Assembly (NCBI RefSeq): GCF_008830225.1
Contig: NZ_WAIE01000005.1
Coordinates: 1-64,000, forward strand
DNA length: 64,000 bases
Direction of reading: 5' to 3'
DNA from: Pseudodesulfovibrio senegalensis
Lineage (GTDB): Bacteria; Desulfobacterota; Desulfovibrionia; Desulfovibrionales; Desulfovibrionaceae
Shown here: piece after piece, positions 63,028-64,000 of the stretch
How the letters are laid out: each line of letters begins with the position of its first letter
How positions within the stretch are numbered: position 1 is the first letter of the stretch
Program-made: the position numbers and the translations under genes
Notes under the pieces: generated by a model
Databases searched by the model: none
What the model was told of the DNA's origin: nothing
The model's input: only the letters and a program-made list of their open reading frames with translations

Positions 63028-64000
63028 TTACAAAGACAACGACTTGTTGATCTTCATGAAAAGCTCGGCGTCCTCCTGCGGCACCGGCCTTGAAATCAGA
63101 TACCCCTGACCGTAATCGCATTGCAAGGAGTAAAGCAAGTTCAGCTGCTGCTCGGTTTCTATCCCCTCGGCCACGACCTCAAGACGAAGCCCATGAGCAA
63201 GATTGATAATGGCCCGCACAATTTCTATGCTGGCCGGGTCCACGTCGAGCCGCTGCACAAAGCTAAGGTCAACCTTGAGTTGATCAATGGGAAATCGTTG
63301 CAGATAGCTCATGGACGAATAGCCGGTTCCAAAATCATCAATTGACAAAAGCACACCGGATTCCTTGAGCAGATTGAGTTTTCTCACCGAATCCGATGCA
63401 TCGACCATGACAACTGTTTCGGTTATTTCGAGCTTGAGACAATGGGGCGGCAATTTTGTGTCCTTCAATATCCTGCTCACGTTATCCACAAGATTTCGTT
63501 CACCAAACTGGCGAGCGGAAATGTTCACGGAAATGACCAGGTCATTATCCGCCACTCCGTCTTCCCGCCAGCGCTGTACGGTTGAAGCGGCCTCATGCAA
63601 CACCCACTCACCGATCCCCACGATCAACCCGGTTTCTTCGGCAACATGAATAAATTCCCCGGGACTCACCAAACCTCGCCTTGGATGGTTCCAACGAATC
63701 AGGGCCTCAAATCCCGTAACAGAACGGTTTTTCAAATCGACAATGGGTTGGTAGTACAGGACAAACTCACTTCGTTCCAAAGCAAGACGCAACTCGGTTT
63801 CAACGGTCATCTTTTCGACGGCCCGTTTACGCATCTTGTCCTTGAAAACAAAATAGTCATCTTTACCCGCATTTTTAGCCGAATACATCGCAGTATGGGC
63901 ATTGCGGACCCGTTCTTCCGCGCTCTTTTTTCCATCCTGAAAAACATCAAGGCCCAGACTTACGGATGTTTGCACCTCCGAGCCTTCCACCTGCAAAGGT
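63028..64000 (-). CDS. GGDEF-EAL domain protein, 5' part beyond window
   Basis: About 324 residues of a larger protein whose start is off the right edge. The first 50 residues are the tail of a GGDEF domain (AHTAMYSAKNAGKDD). The rest is a full EAL domain with EALIRWNHP, ISVNISARQF, LEITETVVM, SIDDFGTGYSS, LKVDLSFV and VVAEGIET, all metal- and c-di-GMP-binding motifs intact. It should hydrolyse c-di-GMP. Whether the GGDEF half is active cannot be seen. Confidence 0.93.
   Translation of the reverse strand, partial: PLQVEGSEVQTSVSLGLDVFQDGKKSAEERVRNAHTAMYSAKNAGKDDYFVFKDKMRKRAVEKMTVETELRLALERSEFVLYYQPIVDLKNRSVTGFEALIRWNHPRRGLVSPGEFIHVAEETGLIVGIGEWVLHEAASTVQRWREDGVADNDLVISVNISARQFGERNLVDNVSRILKDTKLPPHCLKLEITETVVMVDASDSVRKLNLLKESGVLLSIDDFGTGYSSMSYLQRFPIDQLKVDLSFVQRLDVDPASIEIVRAIINLAHGLRLEVVAEGIETEQQLNLLYSLQCDYGQGYLISRPVPQEDAELFMKINKSLSL

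Overview
The window reads as chromosomal core DNA of a Gram-negative, flagellated, anaerobic-type deltaproteobacterium, most likely in the Desulfovibrionaceae (Desulfovibrio/Pseudodesulfovibrio-like). This placement is inferred. The clues are an adjacent pair of very large pyruvate carboxylase and PEP-synthase-like genes, a minimal SufC/SufB pair, a YedF-type selenium/sulfur carrier, a MotA-MotB-MotB' stator operon, MCP-CheW cassettes, and LPS export genes (lolA, lptF, lptG, msbA). No sulfate-reduction gene or rRNA lies in the window, so the genus is open. Coding density is high and genes lie on both strands. I found no insertion sequence, integrase, prophage or CRISPR array. Layout: 1-3.0 kb (minus) is rimI-pgk-tpiA-secG followed by a tRNA-Leu cut by the window edge. 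3.0-9.6 kb is mixed housekeeping: a Nudix protein, suhB, a Cys-rich DUF6485-type protein, an unrecognised 600-residue protein, an orphan gcvT, a FUSC-type membrane protein and a DUF374 acyltransferase. 9.7-19.4 kb holds yedF-rluB (plus), aroQ-efp-ftsK-lolA (minus), engB (plus), a small ORF followed by lptF-lptG (minus), and uppP. 19.4-20.1 kb is a tRNA(CAU) and tmRNA (ssrA), each with its own terminator. 20.4-28.9 kb is a signalling block: a seven-PAS hybrid kinase (plus), a CheW/MCP pair (minus), and an unusual XRE-HTH + PAS + degenerate kinase + receiver fusion (plus). A perfect 17-bp inverted repeat lies between the MCP and the fusion gene. 29-36 kb has a hemolysin-III-type membrane protein, several small unknowns, and a fapA-motA-motB-motB' operon. 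36-45.5 kb is a carboxylation/gluconeogenesis block: an oversized PEP synthase, pyruvate carboxylase with a zinc-ribbon tail, birA (which would biotinylate it), and divergent cca. 45.5-53.4 kb has a lone receiver protein, a beta-alpha fused succinyl-CoA synthetase, a GT4 glycosyltransferase, a YdjM-like membrane protein, a heptosyltransferase-like GT9 and msbA. 53.5-59.1 kb has sufC-sufB, an Smr-domain protein and a second MCP-CheW cassette. 59.3-64 kb has tRNA-Pro, tRNA-Thr, an hsp20-lonB-type protease operon, two small membrane proteins and a GGDEF-EAL protein cut by the right edge. Main functional links: birA serves pyc, and pyc plus the PEP synthase form a pyruvate-to-oxaloacetate/PEP node. 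lolA, lptFG, msbA and the glycosyltransferases serve the outer membrane. The two MCP-CheW cassettes, the stator operon and the receiver proteins serve motility and sensing. The best candidate for something undescribed is the 26.9-28.9 kb HTH-kinase-receiver fusion with its dyad. Next come the architectural oddities of the PEP-synthase-like protein and pyruvate carboxylase.
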